In this document: in pieces, positions 17,203 through 26,315 of the stretch
Position numbering within the stretch: the stretch's first letter is position 1
How the letters are laid out: every line of letters starts with the position of its first letter
The notes under the pieces: model-generated
What the model was told of the DNA's origin: nothing
What the model saw: the letters and a program-made list of their open reading frames with translations, nothing else
Databases searched by the model: none
Program-made: the position numbers and the translations under genes
Source of the DNA: an uncultured Myxococcales bacterium
GTDB taxonomy: Bacteria > Myxococcota_A > UBA9042
Assembly: GCA_903929795.1 (NCBI GenBank)
Contig: CAIYWC010000145.1
Span: forward strand, 1 to 42,838
Reading direction: 5' to 3'
DNA: 42,838 nucleotides

Positions 17203-18363
17203 ATGACCCAGCCACAACCCCGGATTCCGATTCCACTTGGCCCGACCAGCGACCGCTATCGGGGGCCGATTCTGTTGGCGTCCGGGCACCGACCGTTTTT
17301 CCTGCTGGCCGCGCTGTATGCCGCGCTGGCCGTGCCGATGTGGCTGCTGGCATGGCGCGGGATCTTGCCGCTGACGTCGACCTGGCACGGGCACGAGATG
17401 GTTTTTGGCTTTGCGATTGCGGCGATTGCCGGGTTTCTGTTGGCGGCAGTGCCGAAATGGACCAACGCGCAGCCGCTGCGGGGCCCGCGCGTTGCGTTGC
17501 TTGTCGCGCTGTGGCTGGTCGGGCGCGCGGCGATGTGGCTCCACGGTGCGGCGTGGCTGGACCTGCTGTTTCTGCCGACGCTCGCGGCGCTGCTGGCGGA
17601 GCCCATCCTGCGCGCCCGCAACCGGCGCAACTACGGCGTGCCGGCGATGCTGATGGCGCTGTGGCTGCTGGACGTGCTGTTCCAGTACGGCTCGCCGAGC
17701 CTGGCGCTGCGCGTGGCGGCCTACGTGGTGACGACGCTGATTGCGCTGATCGCCGGGCGTATCGTGCCGACGTTTACCCGCAACGCCTTGAAAATGGCCG
17801 GGGATCCGGCGCACGACTGCCACACGCCGCGCTGGCTGGACGCGCTGGCGGTCCCGGCGGTGCTGGCGGTGGCGGCGACCGAGCTGGTGCTGCCGATGTC
17901 CCAGGCGAGCGGCGTCGCGGCGCTGCTGGCGGCGGTGGTGCTGGGCGCGCGGATGGCGGGCTGGCGGACGTGGCAGACGCGGCGGCTGCCGATCGTGTGG
18001 ATTTTGCACGTGGGCTACGCGTTCGTGCCGCTGGGCCTGGCGTTGAAGGCGGTGGCGGATCTCGGCGGGCCAATCGGCACTTTTGCCGCGCTGCACGCGC
18101 TGACGGCCGGCGCGATGGGCGTGATGATCCTCGCGGTGGCCTCGCGCGCGGCGCTGGGGCACGCCGGGCTGCCGCTGGTGGTGACGCGACCGACGATCGC
18201 GGCCTACGTGCTGGTGATCCTCGGCGCGCTGCTGCGGGTCGCGGTCGCGCATCCGCACGCGGTGCTGCTGGCCGGCGTGCTGTGGTCGGCGGGCTACGCG
18301 CTGTTTTCATGGGTCTATTGGCCGATCTTGACGCTGCCGCGGGTGGATGGCCAGCCGGGGTAG
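17203..18363 (+). CDS. NnrS family protein
   Basis: A 386-residue membrane protein with about 12 hydrophobic segments. The signature is near the N-terminus: SGHRPFFLLAALYA, then WHGHEMVFGFAIAAIAGFLL, with the conserved His residues of NnrS, and later AGRIVPTFTRNAL and ALHALTAGAMGVMILAV. NnrS proteins are heme- and copper-containing membrane proteins linked to nitric-oxide stress or nitrite/NO metabolism. No denitrification genes are in the window. The ATG 17203 follows AAGGACGG; the upstream frame overlaps the Nramp gene end. It is likely co-transcribed with the transporter. Confidence 0.88.
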   Translation: MTQPQPRIPIPLGPTSDRYRGPILLASGHRPFFLLAALYAALAVPMWLLAWRGILPLTSTWHGHEMVFGFAIAAIAGFLLAAVPKWTNAQPLRGPRVALLVALWLVGRAAMWLHGAAWLDLLFLPTLAALLAEPILRARNRRNYGVPAMLMALWLLDVLFQYGSPSLALRVAAYVVTTLIALIAGRIVPTFTRNALKMAGDPAHDCHTPRWLDALAVPAVLAVAATELVLPMSQASGVAALLAAVVLGARMAGWRTWQTRRLPIVWILHVGYAFVPLGLALKAVADLGGPIGTFAALHALTAGAMGVMILAVASRAALGHAGLPLVVTRPTIAAYVLVILGALLRVAVAHPHAVLLAGVLWSAGYALFSWVYWPILTLPRVDGQPG

Positions 18364-18450
18364 CTGCGCTTGATCTTTGTGCTGGCGCCGGCAGCGCCGC
18401 TGCGTGTACCGTTGCTGCTGCGGGCGACGCCGCCCAGCGTAAGCGCGCCG

Positions 18451-18966
18451 ATGCCGCCTCCTGACCCGACCGTCCAGCTGCTGCCCGTGACCGAAGGCGA
18501 TTTTGCCGCGTTGGCGCGCCTGGCGCACGAGATTTGGCATCAGCACTACGTCGGTATCGTCAGCCCTGCGCAGCTGGATTACATGCTGGCCGGCCGCTAC
18601 ACGCCCGAACGCCTGCGCCAGTACCTGCCGGGCCAGGACAGCTGGATGCGGCTGCTGACCGTGGCAGGCGAGCCCGTCGGCTATTGCAGCTACGCGCTGA
18701 CCGCCCGGCCGCGCGAGATGAAGCTGGAGCAGCTCTACCTGCGCGCCGACCACAAGGGCGAAGGTTTGGGCGGGCGCATGCTGCGGCACGTGGCGGCGGA
18801 GGCGCGGCTGCGCGGCTGCACGACGGTGATGCTGACGGTCAACAAAAAGAACCTCGATTCGATCGCGATTTATCGGAAATTCGGTTTTGTCATTCGGGAA
18901 TCGGCGATTTTTGAGATCGGGCGCGGTTATGTAATGGATGATTTTGTCATGGAGAAGGTGCTCTGA
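18451..18966 (+). CDS. GNAT-family N-acetyltransferase
   Basis: A 171-residue acetyl-CoA-dependent acetyltransferase. Motif A is visible as LEQLYLRADHKGEGLGGRML (the GxG acetyl-CoA loop variant K-G-E-G-L-G-G), followed by motif B around NLDSIAIYRKFGF and the Tyr in IYRKFGF. The C-terminus VMDDFVMEKVL is like those of RimI/YitI-type proteins. The acceptor is unknown. ATG 18451 is taken as start because family similarity begins at VQLLPVTEGDFAAL; a TTG at 18370 is in frame. It may be co-transcribed with nnrS upstream, and it converges on the histidine kinase gene. Confidence 0.85.
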   Translation: MPPPDPTVQLLPVTEGDFAALARLAHEIWHQHYVGIVSPAQLDYMLAGRYTPERLRQYLPGQDSWMRLLTVAGEPVGYCSYALTARPREMKLEQLYLRADHKGEGLGGRMLRHVAAEARLRGCTTVMLTVNKKNLDSIAIYRKFGFVIRESAIFEIGRGYVMDDFVMEKVL

Positions 18967-19057
18967 ATTGCCCTATCAGGTTTCGGAACGCGTAAGTACC
19001 GCGCGGCGCCGCGAGGAACGACGGCGTGGCGCCCCGGCCGCCTCGTGACGGGGAATT

Positions 19058-19073
19058 GCGCACTTCCGTGCGC
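19058..19073. terminator. Short GC hairpin between convergent genes
   Basis: GCGCAC-ttcc-GTGCGC forms a perfect 6-bp stem with a tetraloop in the 178-bp gap between the GNAT gene and the convergent kinase gene. No T-tract follows, so a transcript-end role is only possible. Confidence 0.25.
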
Positions 19074-19144
19074 GGGCCCAATGGAGACGCCCGAAACCCG
19101 ATCACCGCGCCCATGGCGCTGATTCGAATGCCGAATTTCGGCGG

Positions 19145-21502
19145 TCAGACCTGGCGCGTCTCGGACGGCGACCCGTTCACGGCCCTTGGCGTCGCCGCGC
19201 CGAGCCGCGCCACCAGCTGCAGCAGGTCATTGGGCACGAACGGCTTGGGCAGCAGCGGCAGGTCCAGGGCGCGGATCTGCTCAAACGCCGCGGAATCCTC
19301 CGCCTGCCCAGAGGTGAACAGGAACGGCAGACCGGGCTGCTGCCGCTGCAACTCCGCCCTCGCCGTCAGGCCGCTGCCGTCCGGCAGGCTGAGGTCGCAA
19401 ATCACCAAGTTCGGCGCCAGGTTGGGCAACAGCGCCAGGGCGGCAGAGCGGCCGTCCACAGCGGAGACCCGGTGCCCCGCGCGCTCCAGCACGCGCACGA
19501 GCCCCTGCCGCGACGGCCCCTGGCCCTCCACCACGAGGATCCGCAGCGCTACGGCCGGCAGCGCAGTCAGTTCGGGCTCTTGCGCGACGGGCAGCGTGAT
19601 GAGGAACGTCGTGCCATGACCGGGCGCGCTCTCCACCGCGATCGACCCGCCGCAGTGCGTGATCACCCCGTGCACGACAGCCAGGCCAAGCCCGGTACCG
19701 CGCTCGCTGGGCTTGGTGCTGAAGAACGGCTCGAAGAGGTGCGCCAGCGTCTCCGCGTCCATGCCCGAGCCCGTGTCCGCCACCGACAGGCGGACCCCAT
19801 CGGCCAGCGGCTCCGTCGCGACGGTGATGCTACCGCCTTGCGGCATCGCATCGCGGGCGTTGATGGTCAGGTTCACCAGCACCTGTTCAAACTGACCCGG
19901 GTCCATCAGCACGTGGACGTCCGGGCACTGCAGCCGCGTCTGCAGCTGCACGCCGTCGCCGACCACGCGGCTCAGCATCCGCAGCGCACCGCTGACGGCA
20001 TCGTCGATCGCCAGCAGCTGCGGCGTCACGGTCTGCTTGCGGGAAAACACCAACAGCTGCCGCGCCAGCGCCGAGCCGCGCTTGCTCGCGTCGCGGATTT
20101 CTTCGACATCGCCGCGCGACGGGCTCTCTGCCGGCAGCTCGGACAGTAGCATGTCGGTGCAAACGTCCACAACGGCCAGGATGTTGTTGAAATCATGCGC
20201 GACTCCACCTGCCAGCTGGCCGATGGCCTCCATCTTCTGCGCCTGCAGCAGCTGCTGCTCCAGCGCGCGCCGCGCCGTGATGTCCAGCTTGATGGCGATG
20301 TAGTGCGTGATCTGACCCGCGGCGTCCTGGACCGGTGTGATGGTGGAGTCTTCGATGTACAGCTCGCCGTTCTTGCGGCGGTTGACGAACTCGCCGCGCC
20401 AGACCTGGCCTTGGCCAAGTGCGCGCCACATTTCGGCGTAGTACACATCCGACTGGCGACCGGACTTGAGCACCCGCGGCGTCTGACCGAGGACCTCGAC
20501 CGGTTCATAACCCGAGGCGCGCGTGAACGCCGGATTAACCCATTCAATCAAGCCGTTGCGGTCCGTGATGACGACCGAATTGACCGCGCCGTCCAGCGCC
20601 GTGTCCAGCAGCCGCAGCCGCTGATGCGCGAGGCGCCGCTCCGTTTGCGTCCGCGAGACCAGCCGAGCCGCCCAGTAGCACGCCGAACAGCCCACTGCCA
20701 GATACGCGAGCACGGTCAGCACGATGCCAAAATCCGGCTCCCACAGCCCAGACCGCTTGCCCGCAAGCATGGCGGCGCCCCAGACCAACGGCAGAAACAC
20801 CGCCACGGGTATCAAACGCCTGGCAATCACGCCGCCTGTGTCATTGGCCAGCAGCACGCCGAGCAACCCGGACTCCGGCCGCAAGGCGCCCAGACCGACG
20901 GCAAGCGCGATGAAGGCCAGCGAGGTCGGCACCGCCAGCTGCGCGTGGATTCCGACGCCGTACAGGTTGGGCACCGCGAAAATCAGGCCGACGAGCGACA
21001 CTACACCGGGCACCGCCACCGCGATCCCCAGCGCGGTGGGTAGCCACGCGGCCCGGCCCTCCAGCTTGTGCACGAGCAACGTCATGCCCACCAGGACAAA
21101 ACCCAGCGCCGAGGCGGGCGCCATGCGACCCGGCGCGAGCGTGCCGACCGCGCCAGGCGCCTCGTGAAACAGCAGCTGGTCGACGCGCAGGTCCCAGCCC
21201 AGCAGGTACTCCAGGAGCGTCAGAAGGCCGACGCCGATCGTCAGCCCTGCCAGCACGCGCGCCCAGGCCAGCCGGTACGCGGGGCCAGCTGGGCACGCCA
21301 GCAGCAGGGCGCTGCCGGCCAGCAGAAAGCCAATCGCCGTGTTCGGCTTCATCGCGACTTGGCCGGGCACAAAACTCCGGAGCAGCGCCACGTCCAGCGA
21401 CCAGCCGAGCAGCGCCGCGACGCCGATCGCAACAGCGAAGCCGCCCGTCAGCACGGGAAGTCGCTGCGGCATCAGGATCCGGGGAAGCGCGCGTTGCGAC
21501 AT
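19145..21502 (-). CDS. Hybrid sensor histidine kinase (membrane sensor, PAS, HisKA, HATPase, receiver)
   Basis: 785 residues. The N-terminal half has about eight to ten membrane helices (to about 290). A PAS domain with PAC segment follows (about 300-420; VVITDRNGLIEWVNPAFTRA, then DITARRALEQQ). The phosphoacceptor His is His436 in GGVAHDFNN. The ATP site includes NLTINARDAMP (N box), VADTGSGMD and GTGLGLAVVHG. A C-terminal receiver has phosphoacceptor Asp703 (LVICDLSLPDGSG) and Lys in LPKPF, but the usual acidic pair is VVEGQG, so one Asp/Glu is missing. The start at 21502 follows GGAGGT with good spacing; an upstream ATG at 21556 is less likely. No response regulator is adjacent, so its output partner is unknown. 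Confidence 0.9.
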   Translation of the reverse strand: MSQRALPRILMPQRLPVLTGGFAVAIGVAALLGWSLDVALLRSFVPGQVAMKPNTAIGFLLAGSALLLACPAGPAYRLAWARVLAGLTIGVGLLTLLEYLLGWDLRVDQLLFHEAPGAVGTLAPGRMAPASALGFVLVGMTLLVHKLEGRAAWLPTALGIAVAVPGVVSLVGLIFAVPNLYGVGIHAQLAVPTSLAFIALAVGLGALRPESGLLGVLLANDTGGVIARRLIPVAVFLPLVWGAAMLAGKRSGLWEPDFGIVLTVLAYLAVGCSACYWAARLVSRTQTERRLAHQRLRLLDTALDGAVNSVVITDRNGLIEWVNPAFTRASGYEPVEVLGQTPRVLKSGRQSDVYYAEMWRALGQGQVWRGEFVNRRKNGELYIEDSTITPVQDAAGQITHYIAIKLDITARRALEQQLLQAQKMEAIGQLAGGVAHDFNNILAVVDVCTDMLLSELPAESPSRGDVEEIRDASKRGSALARQLLVFSRKQTVTPQLLAIDDAVSGALRMLSRVVGDGVQLQTRLQCPDVHVLMDPGQFEQVLVNLTINARDAMPQGGSITVATEPLADGVRLSVADTGSGMDAETLAHLFEPFFSTKPSERGTGLGLAVVHGVITHCGGSIAVESAPGHGTTFLITLPVAQEPELTALPAVALRILVVEGQGPSRQGLVRVLERAGHRVSAVDGRSAALALLPNLAPNLVICDLSLPDGSGLTARAELQRQQPGLPFLFTSGQAEDSAAFEQIRALDLPLLPKPFVPNDLLQLVARLGAATPRAVNGSPSETRQV

Positions 21503-21729
21503 GTTCACCTCCGGCCTGCGGTCTGGGTGGGCCTGCGCCCGAGCCACCTGTGACAATCGCCTCGTTCCGGTGAGTGTGCGCCGCGACGGGGCGACGTCAA
21601 GTTGCGGCGGTCGATTGGGCTACGCCTCAGCCACGTGCGGCCGCGAGGTCTCGCTGTCGGCGTCGGATCGCAAGCCCGGCCTCGCGCCACGGATCAGCTG
21701 GTCGGCCCGGGGCCCCGGACGCCGCGGTC

Positions 21730-23215
21730 TCAGCGGCTGCCGACGGCCATCAAGCCCCACGCGCGGACGGTGCCGTCAAAGCGCAGCGCCGCGCCGTTGT
21801 GCTCGCCGGCGCTCAAGGCCACGACGCCCGTGAGCTTGCGCGCGTCGACCGAATAGCCATAGAACGGCGAGCCGCCGGACGTCACCGTGCCGCCGGACAA
21901 GACGACAAACCAGTGCGCGCCGGGAAACCCGTCGGCCCCGGTTGGCTGGTTCCACGAGCTGCCAACCGCGATGCTGACCGCGCCGCTGTTCGACGCCGGG
22001 TCGGGATCGCCGGGGTCGGCGTAGCTGAGGCGCCAAATCGCGACGGTGCCGTCGGCCTTGGCCGCGCCGGCGAACAGGCCGCCTTCCGAGACGGACTTGA
22101 ACTTGCCAAGTCCGGCGGAGGCGTGGCCGCGCCGCAGCTGTCCGTGCCGGCATTCACCCAGCCGACGACGGTGCCGTCCTTGCGCAAGACCAGCGTGTGC
22201 GAGTCAATGTCGGTGGCGGAGCCGTGATGGCGTCGTGGATGTCCATCGCGGCAAACGGCAGTTGCGCGGCGTAGCCCGACGCGATGTGCACAATCGAGCC
22301 ATCGGCGCGCAAGCCGATGCAAAAGCCGTTGCCGGCAGCCAGCGAATGCGCATCCCCCGCTGCGACCGCGACGACACCCGTCAGGCCCGCGGGAACGGTG
22401 GCTTGGCTGCCGGAATCGTCGGCGTACCACGCGCTGACCGTGCCATCGGCCACGGCCGCGAGAACGTGCACTTCACCGCCGGCGATCGCCGCGACTTTGC
22501 CCGTCGGCAGCGCAGTGTACGGCGTGCCGACATCGCCCCACCGTACCAAGGTGCCATCTGCCTTGAGCGCGACAAACGAGCTGGCGCTGGCCGCGATGTC
22601 GACGCCGCCGCTCGAGCCGCCCGGCGGCGAGCACAGGCCTTGGGAGTTGCTGCCCGAGGCGACGACGTGGCCGTCCCGGGTCAAAGCCGCCCACGAGTCC
22701 CAGCCTGCCACAACTTTGGTATCGATTTCAGTGGTGTTGGGCAGTCCGTCGACGTTCACAGTCTGCGAGGCCGGATGCGAGCCCGGTGACTTCCTGGGTG
22801 TCGTCTTCGCGGCGCAGTACGGTCACGGTCACGTCGCCCGCCAGCAGCGACGCGTCGTACGGCACAGTCACGGCTACCGGCACGGCGAACTGCGTGCCGC
22901 TTGGGCCGAACTGGATGGCCGGACCGATGGCGACGCCGTCGCTCGCGCTGGTCGGTCCGGGCGAAGCGGTGAGGACGAGGCTCGGCGGCATCGCGCCCGC
23001 GGGCGCACTGACGACCGCGCCTGAGCCCGTGCCCGTGGCGATGCCGACGGTGTAGGTGTCGACCGCATTGCTCGCCGCATCGGCGGCAGCGTCCGGCGTC
23101 GCTCCGGTGTCCTCGGCCGAGGTCGCATCGGCGGCGGCGTCGAGGCATCCGCCGCAGCCAGGCCCGGGCCGCCGGTGCGCGCCTGCCTTGACAGCTCAAT
23201 CCCCAAGCGCATCAT
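21730..23215 (-). pseudogene. RCC1-like repeat lipoprotein, frameshifted
   Basis: Beta-propeller-type repeats such as ADGTVSAWYADDSG, KDGTVVGWVNAG, ADGTVAIWRLSYAD and FDGTVRAWGLMAV run through the minus strand but in three frames. The N-terminal stretch carries CGGCLDAAADATSAEDTGAT, a lipoprotein-like Cys plus Asp/Ala spacer, then a domain SLVLTASPGPTSASDG. Frame changes fall near 22764-22782, 22221-22237 and 22104-22112; the last two each fit loss of one base. For example ttggcaag would read DLGKFKSVSEGGLFAG if it were ttgggcaag. The signal peptide is in yet another frame or degraded, so the start (ATG 23215 or nearby) is uncertain. The stop is TGA at 21730-21732. It is a decayed gene or a region of poor sequence quality. 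Confidence 0.75.
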
Positions 23216-23251
23216 GGCCTTGCCGTTCAACTCACCCGGCGAGGTCCGCCC

Positions 23252-23797
23252 ATGCCCAGCTTTCGCTTTACGCCCATCGCGCTTGCGCTCCTGCTGTCCG
23301 GCGTGCTCGCGTACGCGGCCTGGAACCGCCCGGCGCCGCCACCGCCGCGCGAAGCACCGCCCGTTGCCGACGCGCCGCCTCCGCCGCCGCGGCCGACCGT
23401 GTGGCGCGAAGTGCGCGACGAGTCGCTGGGCGTGCTGCTGGAACTGCCCGATGACGTCACCGGCGTCGCATCTGGCACGCCAGGCAGCTGGCGGTCAGAT
23501 CGCATGGAAATCCAAGTGCTTGCGCTCGACCCGACCATAACGACACGCGAAGCAGCGCTCGCGACCGTCGGCGGCCGCAGCGACGTCGTCAGCGAGCGCA
23601 CAACCCGCGGCGGCGGCCTGTTGCTGGTCAAATCCCGCGGCGTGCTGTGGTTCCTCACGCCCGGCGGCCACGGCTGGTGGCGCGCGGGTTGCCGCATCAC
23701 GAAGGGCTATTCCATCGGCCACAGCTCGATGAACATCGCGTCGGACACCCGCGCCGACGCCGAACGTGCGTGCGCAAGCCTGCGGCCGGTCCGCTGA
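23252..23797 (+). CDS. Small membrane-anchored or secreted protein of unknown function
   Basis: 181 residues: an N-terminal hydrophobic segment (about 8-22, MPSFRFTPIALALLLSGVLA), a Pro-rich linker (about 26-48), then a compact domain of about 130 residues beginning VWREVRDESLGVLLELPDDV and containing GVLWFLTPGGHGWWRAGC. It looks like a periplasmic domain tethered by the N-terminal helix. I do not recognise the family. ATG 23252 follows GAGGT. It is divergent from the RCC1-like pseudogene (about 36-bp gap), and its stop is 13 bp before the repeat block. Confidence 0.6.
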   Translation: MPSFRFTPIALALLLSGVLAYAAWNRPAPPPPREAPPVADAPPPPPRPTVWREVRDESLGVLLELPDDVTGVASGTPGSWRSDRMEIQVLALDPTITTREAALATVGGRSDVVSERTTRGGGLLLVKSRGVLWFLTPGGHGWWRAGCRITKGYSIGHSSMNIASDTRADAERACASLRPVR

Positions 23798-23810
23798 CGT
23801 CCAGACACCA

Positions 23811-24278
23811 GCGAGCGCGGCGGCGCAAGCCCGGACTACTGCGCTCCCACCCGCGAGCGCGAAGCGCAAGCCAAGTCTTCCGGCACCTGACCAGCGAGCG
23901 CGCAGCGCAAGCCAGGACTTCAGTCACCTCACCAGCGAGCGCGAAGCGCAAGCCCGGTCTACTGCGCTCTCGCCCGCGAGCGCGAAGCGCAAGCCAAGTC
24001 TTCCGGCACCTCACCGGCGAGCGCGAAGCGCAAGCCCGGTCTCCCCAAGACGACCGTACCCAAAAACCTTCCTCAAGCGAGCACCCGGCCGCGAAGCGGA
24101 CGGCGCGCAGCCACCAGCAGTCCCGCCCGACCGATCCGGCGTCGCGCCAGGCCGAGGACCGCGCGCAGCGCGCCCGCAGGCCCACCCGAGTCCAGCCTCT
24201 CCTGTTCCAACCGCTGCCCGGGGCCAGGAAGAAGGGGTTTGGGGAAGAAACCGCGGCCCGGAGCGGTTTCGTCCCCAA
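23811..24278 (+). repeat. Dispersed modular repeat, copy 2 (six 41-bp units, core, hairpin)
   Basis: Six tandem units of the type gcgagcgcgaagcgcaagcc lie at 23811, 23853, 23894, 23935, 23976 and 24017 (period 41 bp, the first spacing 42). Alternate units resemble each other more closely, with tails ccggtctactgcgctc versus caagtcttccggcacc, suggesting growth by 82-bp doubling. After a short linker comes the conserved motif at 24077-24120 (starts gcgagcacccggccgcgaag), then a GC-rich core, then a hairpin. The copy fills the whole gap between two convergent genes. Short ORFs through it are spurious. Confidence 0.85.
24239..24278. terminator. Long hairpin ending repeat copy 2, between convergent genes
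   Basis: TTGGGGAAGAAACCGC (24239-24254) pairs with GCGGTTTCGTCCCCAA (24263-24278), 15 of 16 positions, loop of 8. It lies 12 bp past the stop of the minus-strand membrane protein gene (stop at 24291), the position expected of its terminator, and could also stop transcription from the plus side. Confidence 0.55.
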
Positions 24279-24290
24279 GCTCTCCCCGCT

Positions 24291-26315
24291 TCAAGGACAC
24301 CGCACCCGCGCCAGCCGCACTTCCACCGCGCCCGGCGGATACACATTGAACTCGCCCGCCATGCCTTCGCGCCCGGGCGGCGGCAGCGGCAGCACGTGGA
24401 AGGACCGCACGGTCTCGCCAGCGAGCGGCAGGAGCTGCGCACAGGGCCGCGCGCTCCCGTTGGGCATCTGTGTGCCGCACGCGTGGTCCAGCCAGACAAA
24501 TGCCTGCTTGGGCAGCGGCGTCCCCGCCTGGCACGCCGAGCGCACGTCCTCGGCCAGCAGCGTCCGCAGCGTCACACCGTCCGGCGCCAAGCGACCCGCC
24601 GGCAGCTGCACGACCACGCGTTCATGGCCCTCGGCGCGGTCCGGCGCCACGAGCCACACATCGCCGCTCAGCCCCTGCAGCGACTGGCGGAGGTCCACGT
24701 ACGACTGGCCCTGGGCGTCCAACTCGCGACCCGCGCGCAGGTTTCCGAAGCCAAAGGCGATTCCCAGCCACAGCGCGATCGCCAAAACGCGGCCCGTGAC
24801 GGTCCCGGCCAGCCCTTGACCGGCGCGCGCCACAAGCACCGCCAGCACCGGCGCGAACGGCGCCTGGTAGCGCAGGCCATCGGTCACGCACGCGGTCACC
24901 AACAGACCCGTCAGCGCCACTGCCAGCACGCCAAACGCCGCCAGCCCGAACACAAGCCAGCGGCCGCGGTCCTGGAACACGCGGCCAAACGACCACAGCC
25001 CCGCCGCGCCGGCCAGCACCGCCAGCCGCGGCGCGTAGCCCGGCTGCAGCCACAGCCAGTATTCGTGCGGCAGCGTCGGCACCGGGATGTGCAGCTGGGA
25101 CGCGAAGGTCAGGCGATCGGCCACGCCCGCTTGTGTTGTCGCAAGCTGCACCGCGGCCGCCAGCGCCAGCGCCAGGAGCGGCCACAGGTGGCGGAGCGGC
25201 TGCCGCAGCCCCGCGTCCTCCAGCGCCACCGCCAGCGCCAGCAGGTACACGCCCAGCGCCAGCCCGATGCCGACCGGATGCCCGAGTGCCAGCAGCGCGA
25301 GCACCGCCGCCAGCGCCACGTTCGGCCCCGGCCGCGGATGCGTCGCCAGCCACAGCCCCAGCGCGACAAGAAGCTGTGCAACCACGAACGTCGACTCGCT
25401 GTGACCCACGCGCATCGCCACCGGCGCAAAGACCGCGAGCGCCGCCGCCAGCGCCGTCCACAGCCACTGCCGCGACAGCCGCCACGCCGCCGCCGTGGCA
25501 AAAGCCGCGGCAAGTCCGCCCAGCGCCGAGGAAATCACCGCCAGCTGGTCGTGCGTCGCGCCCAGCAGCCGGGTCAGCGCGCGCAGCGGCGTCAGCCATG
25601 CCGCGCCGTACTGGCTGGCGAACCGCGCGGTGGCCATGCGCGCGTCCGGGTCGCCGATCGCGACCAGGATCTCCTCCAGCCCGTGGCCGTTGGCGTGCAG
25701 CGGGGCGAACGCCACATGGCGCCGCACGAGCGTCGCCAACAGGGCAAAAGTCAGCCAAAACAGCCACTTCAGCGGCGAACGATCCCGGACGGCGCGACAC
25801 AGCAGCAGCCCGAGCAGCGCCAGCCACAGCGCCGTGGCCAGCGACCAGAGCGCGGGCTGGCCGCGCGTGTCGGGATTCGCCGCCTGGGCGTGCGCGGGTA
25901 GGGCGGTCGACCGCGCGAGGAACCCGCCATCGTCGTTGTGCTCGACCGCCGCGCGCAGGAGCTGCTGGGCCTGGGCAAGCTGTGGTGTCGGCGCGGGCAA
26001 CAGCTTGATCGCAAAAGATTTTGTCCCTGGCGCGGCATCCCCGGGCAGCCGCAGCGTCAACTGCAGCGCGGCGCGCTGACCCGCGGCGTCCACGATATCC
26101 AGCGCGACGGCGTCCGGGCGAATCGCGATGCGCCGCAGCGTGCCATCGCCCACCGGCCCGTCGTCGACAAACGGCCGCAGCAACGCCAGCACTTCCGCCT
26201 CGCGCCCGCGGTCGATCGCCTGCGCGCGCGCGTGCACGGGCCACAGCGCGGCCGCGAGCAGCAGAACGCCGAGCCAGCGCAGGCTACTTGCCGTCAGGTT
26301 TGGCGGTCGCAGCAT
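24291..26315 (-). CDS. Polytopic membrane protein with N-terminal periplasmic domain (GT-C-like layout)
   Basis: 674 residues. A signal-like segment (about 9-30, ending HARAQA) is followed by a soluble region to about 150, then about 12 hydrophobic helices to about 560, and a C-terminal soluble domain ending VRLARVRCP. The arrangement of many helices with a large loop after the first ones resembles GT-C/GT39-type glycosyltransferases or related polytopic proteins, but I cannot identify a catalytic Asp pair, so function is open. The start at 26315 lies inside the end of the upstream lipoprotein gene (32-bp overlap), implying translational coupling. ATG 26369 is an alternative. It is the last gene of a probable three-gene operon (28221 to 24291). 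Confidence 0.7.
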   Translation of the reverse strand: MLRPPNLTASSLRWLGVLLLAAALWPVHARAQAIDRGREAEVLALLRPFVDDGPVGDGTLRRIAIRPDAVALDIVDAAGQRAALQLTLRLPGDAAPGTKSFAIKLLPAPTPQLAQAQQLLRAAVEHNDDGGFLARSTALPAHAQAANPDTRGQPALWSLATALWLALLGLLLCRAVRDRSPLKWLFWLTFALLATLVRRHVAFAPLHANGHGLEEILVAIGDPDARMATARFASQYGAAWLTPLRALTRLLGATHDQLAVISSALGGLAAAFATAAAWRLSRQWLWTALAAALAVFAPVAMRVGHSESTFVVAQLLVALGLWLATHPRPGPNVALAAVLALLALGHPVGIGLALGVYLLALAVALEDAGLRQPLRHLWPLLALALAAAVQLATTQAGVADRLTFASQLHIPVPTLPHEYWLWLQPGYAPRLAVLAGAAGLWSFGRVFQDRGRWLVFGLAAFGVLAVALTGLLVTACVTDGLRYQAPFAPVLAVLVARAGQGLAGTVTGRVLAIALWLGIAFGFGNLRAGRELDAQGQSYVDLRQSLQGLSGDVWLVAPDRAEGHERVVVQLPAGRLAPDGVTLRTLLAEDVRSACQAGTPLPKQAFVWLDHACGTQMPNGSARPCAQLLPLAGETVRSFHVLPLPPPGREGMAGEFNVYPPGAVEVRLARVRCP

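Noticed and set aside
23811..24043. CRISPR array
   Set aside because: Units are contiguous with a 41-bp period and no variable spacers; there are no cas genes.
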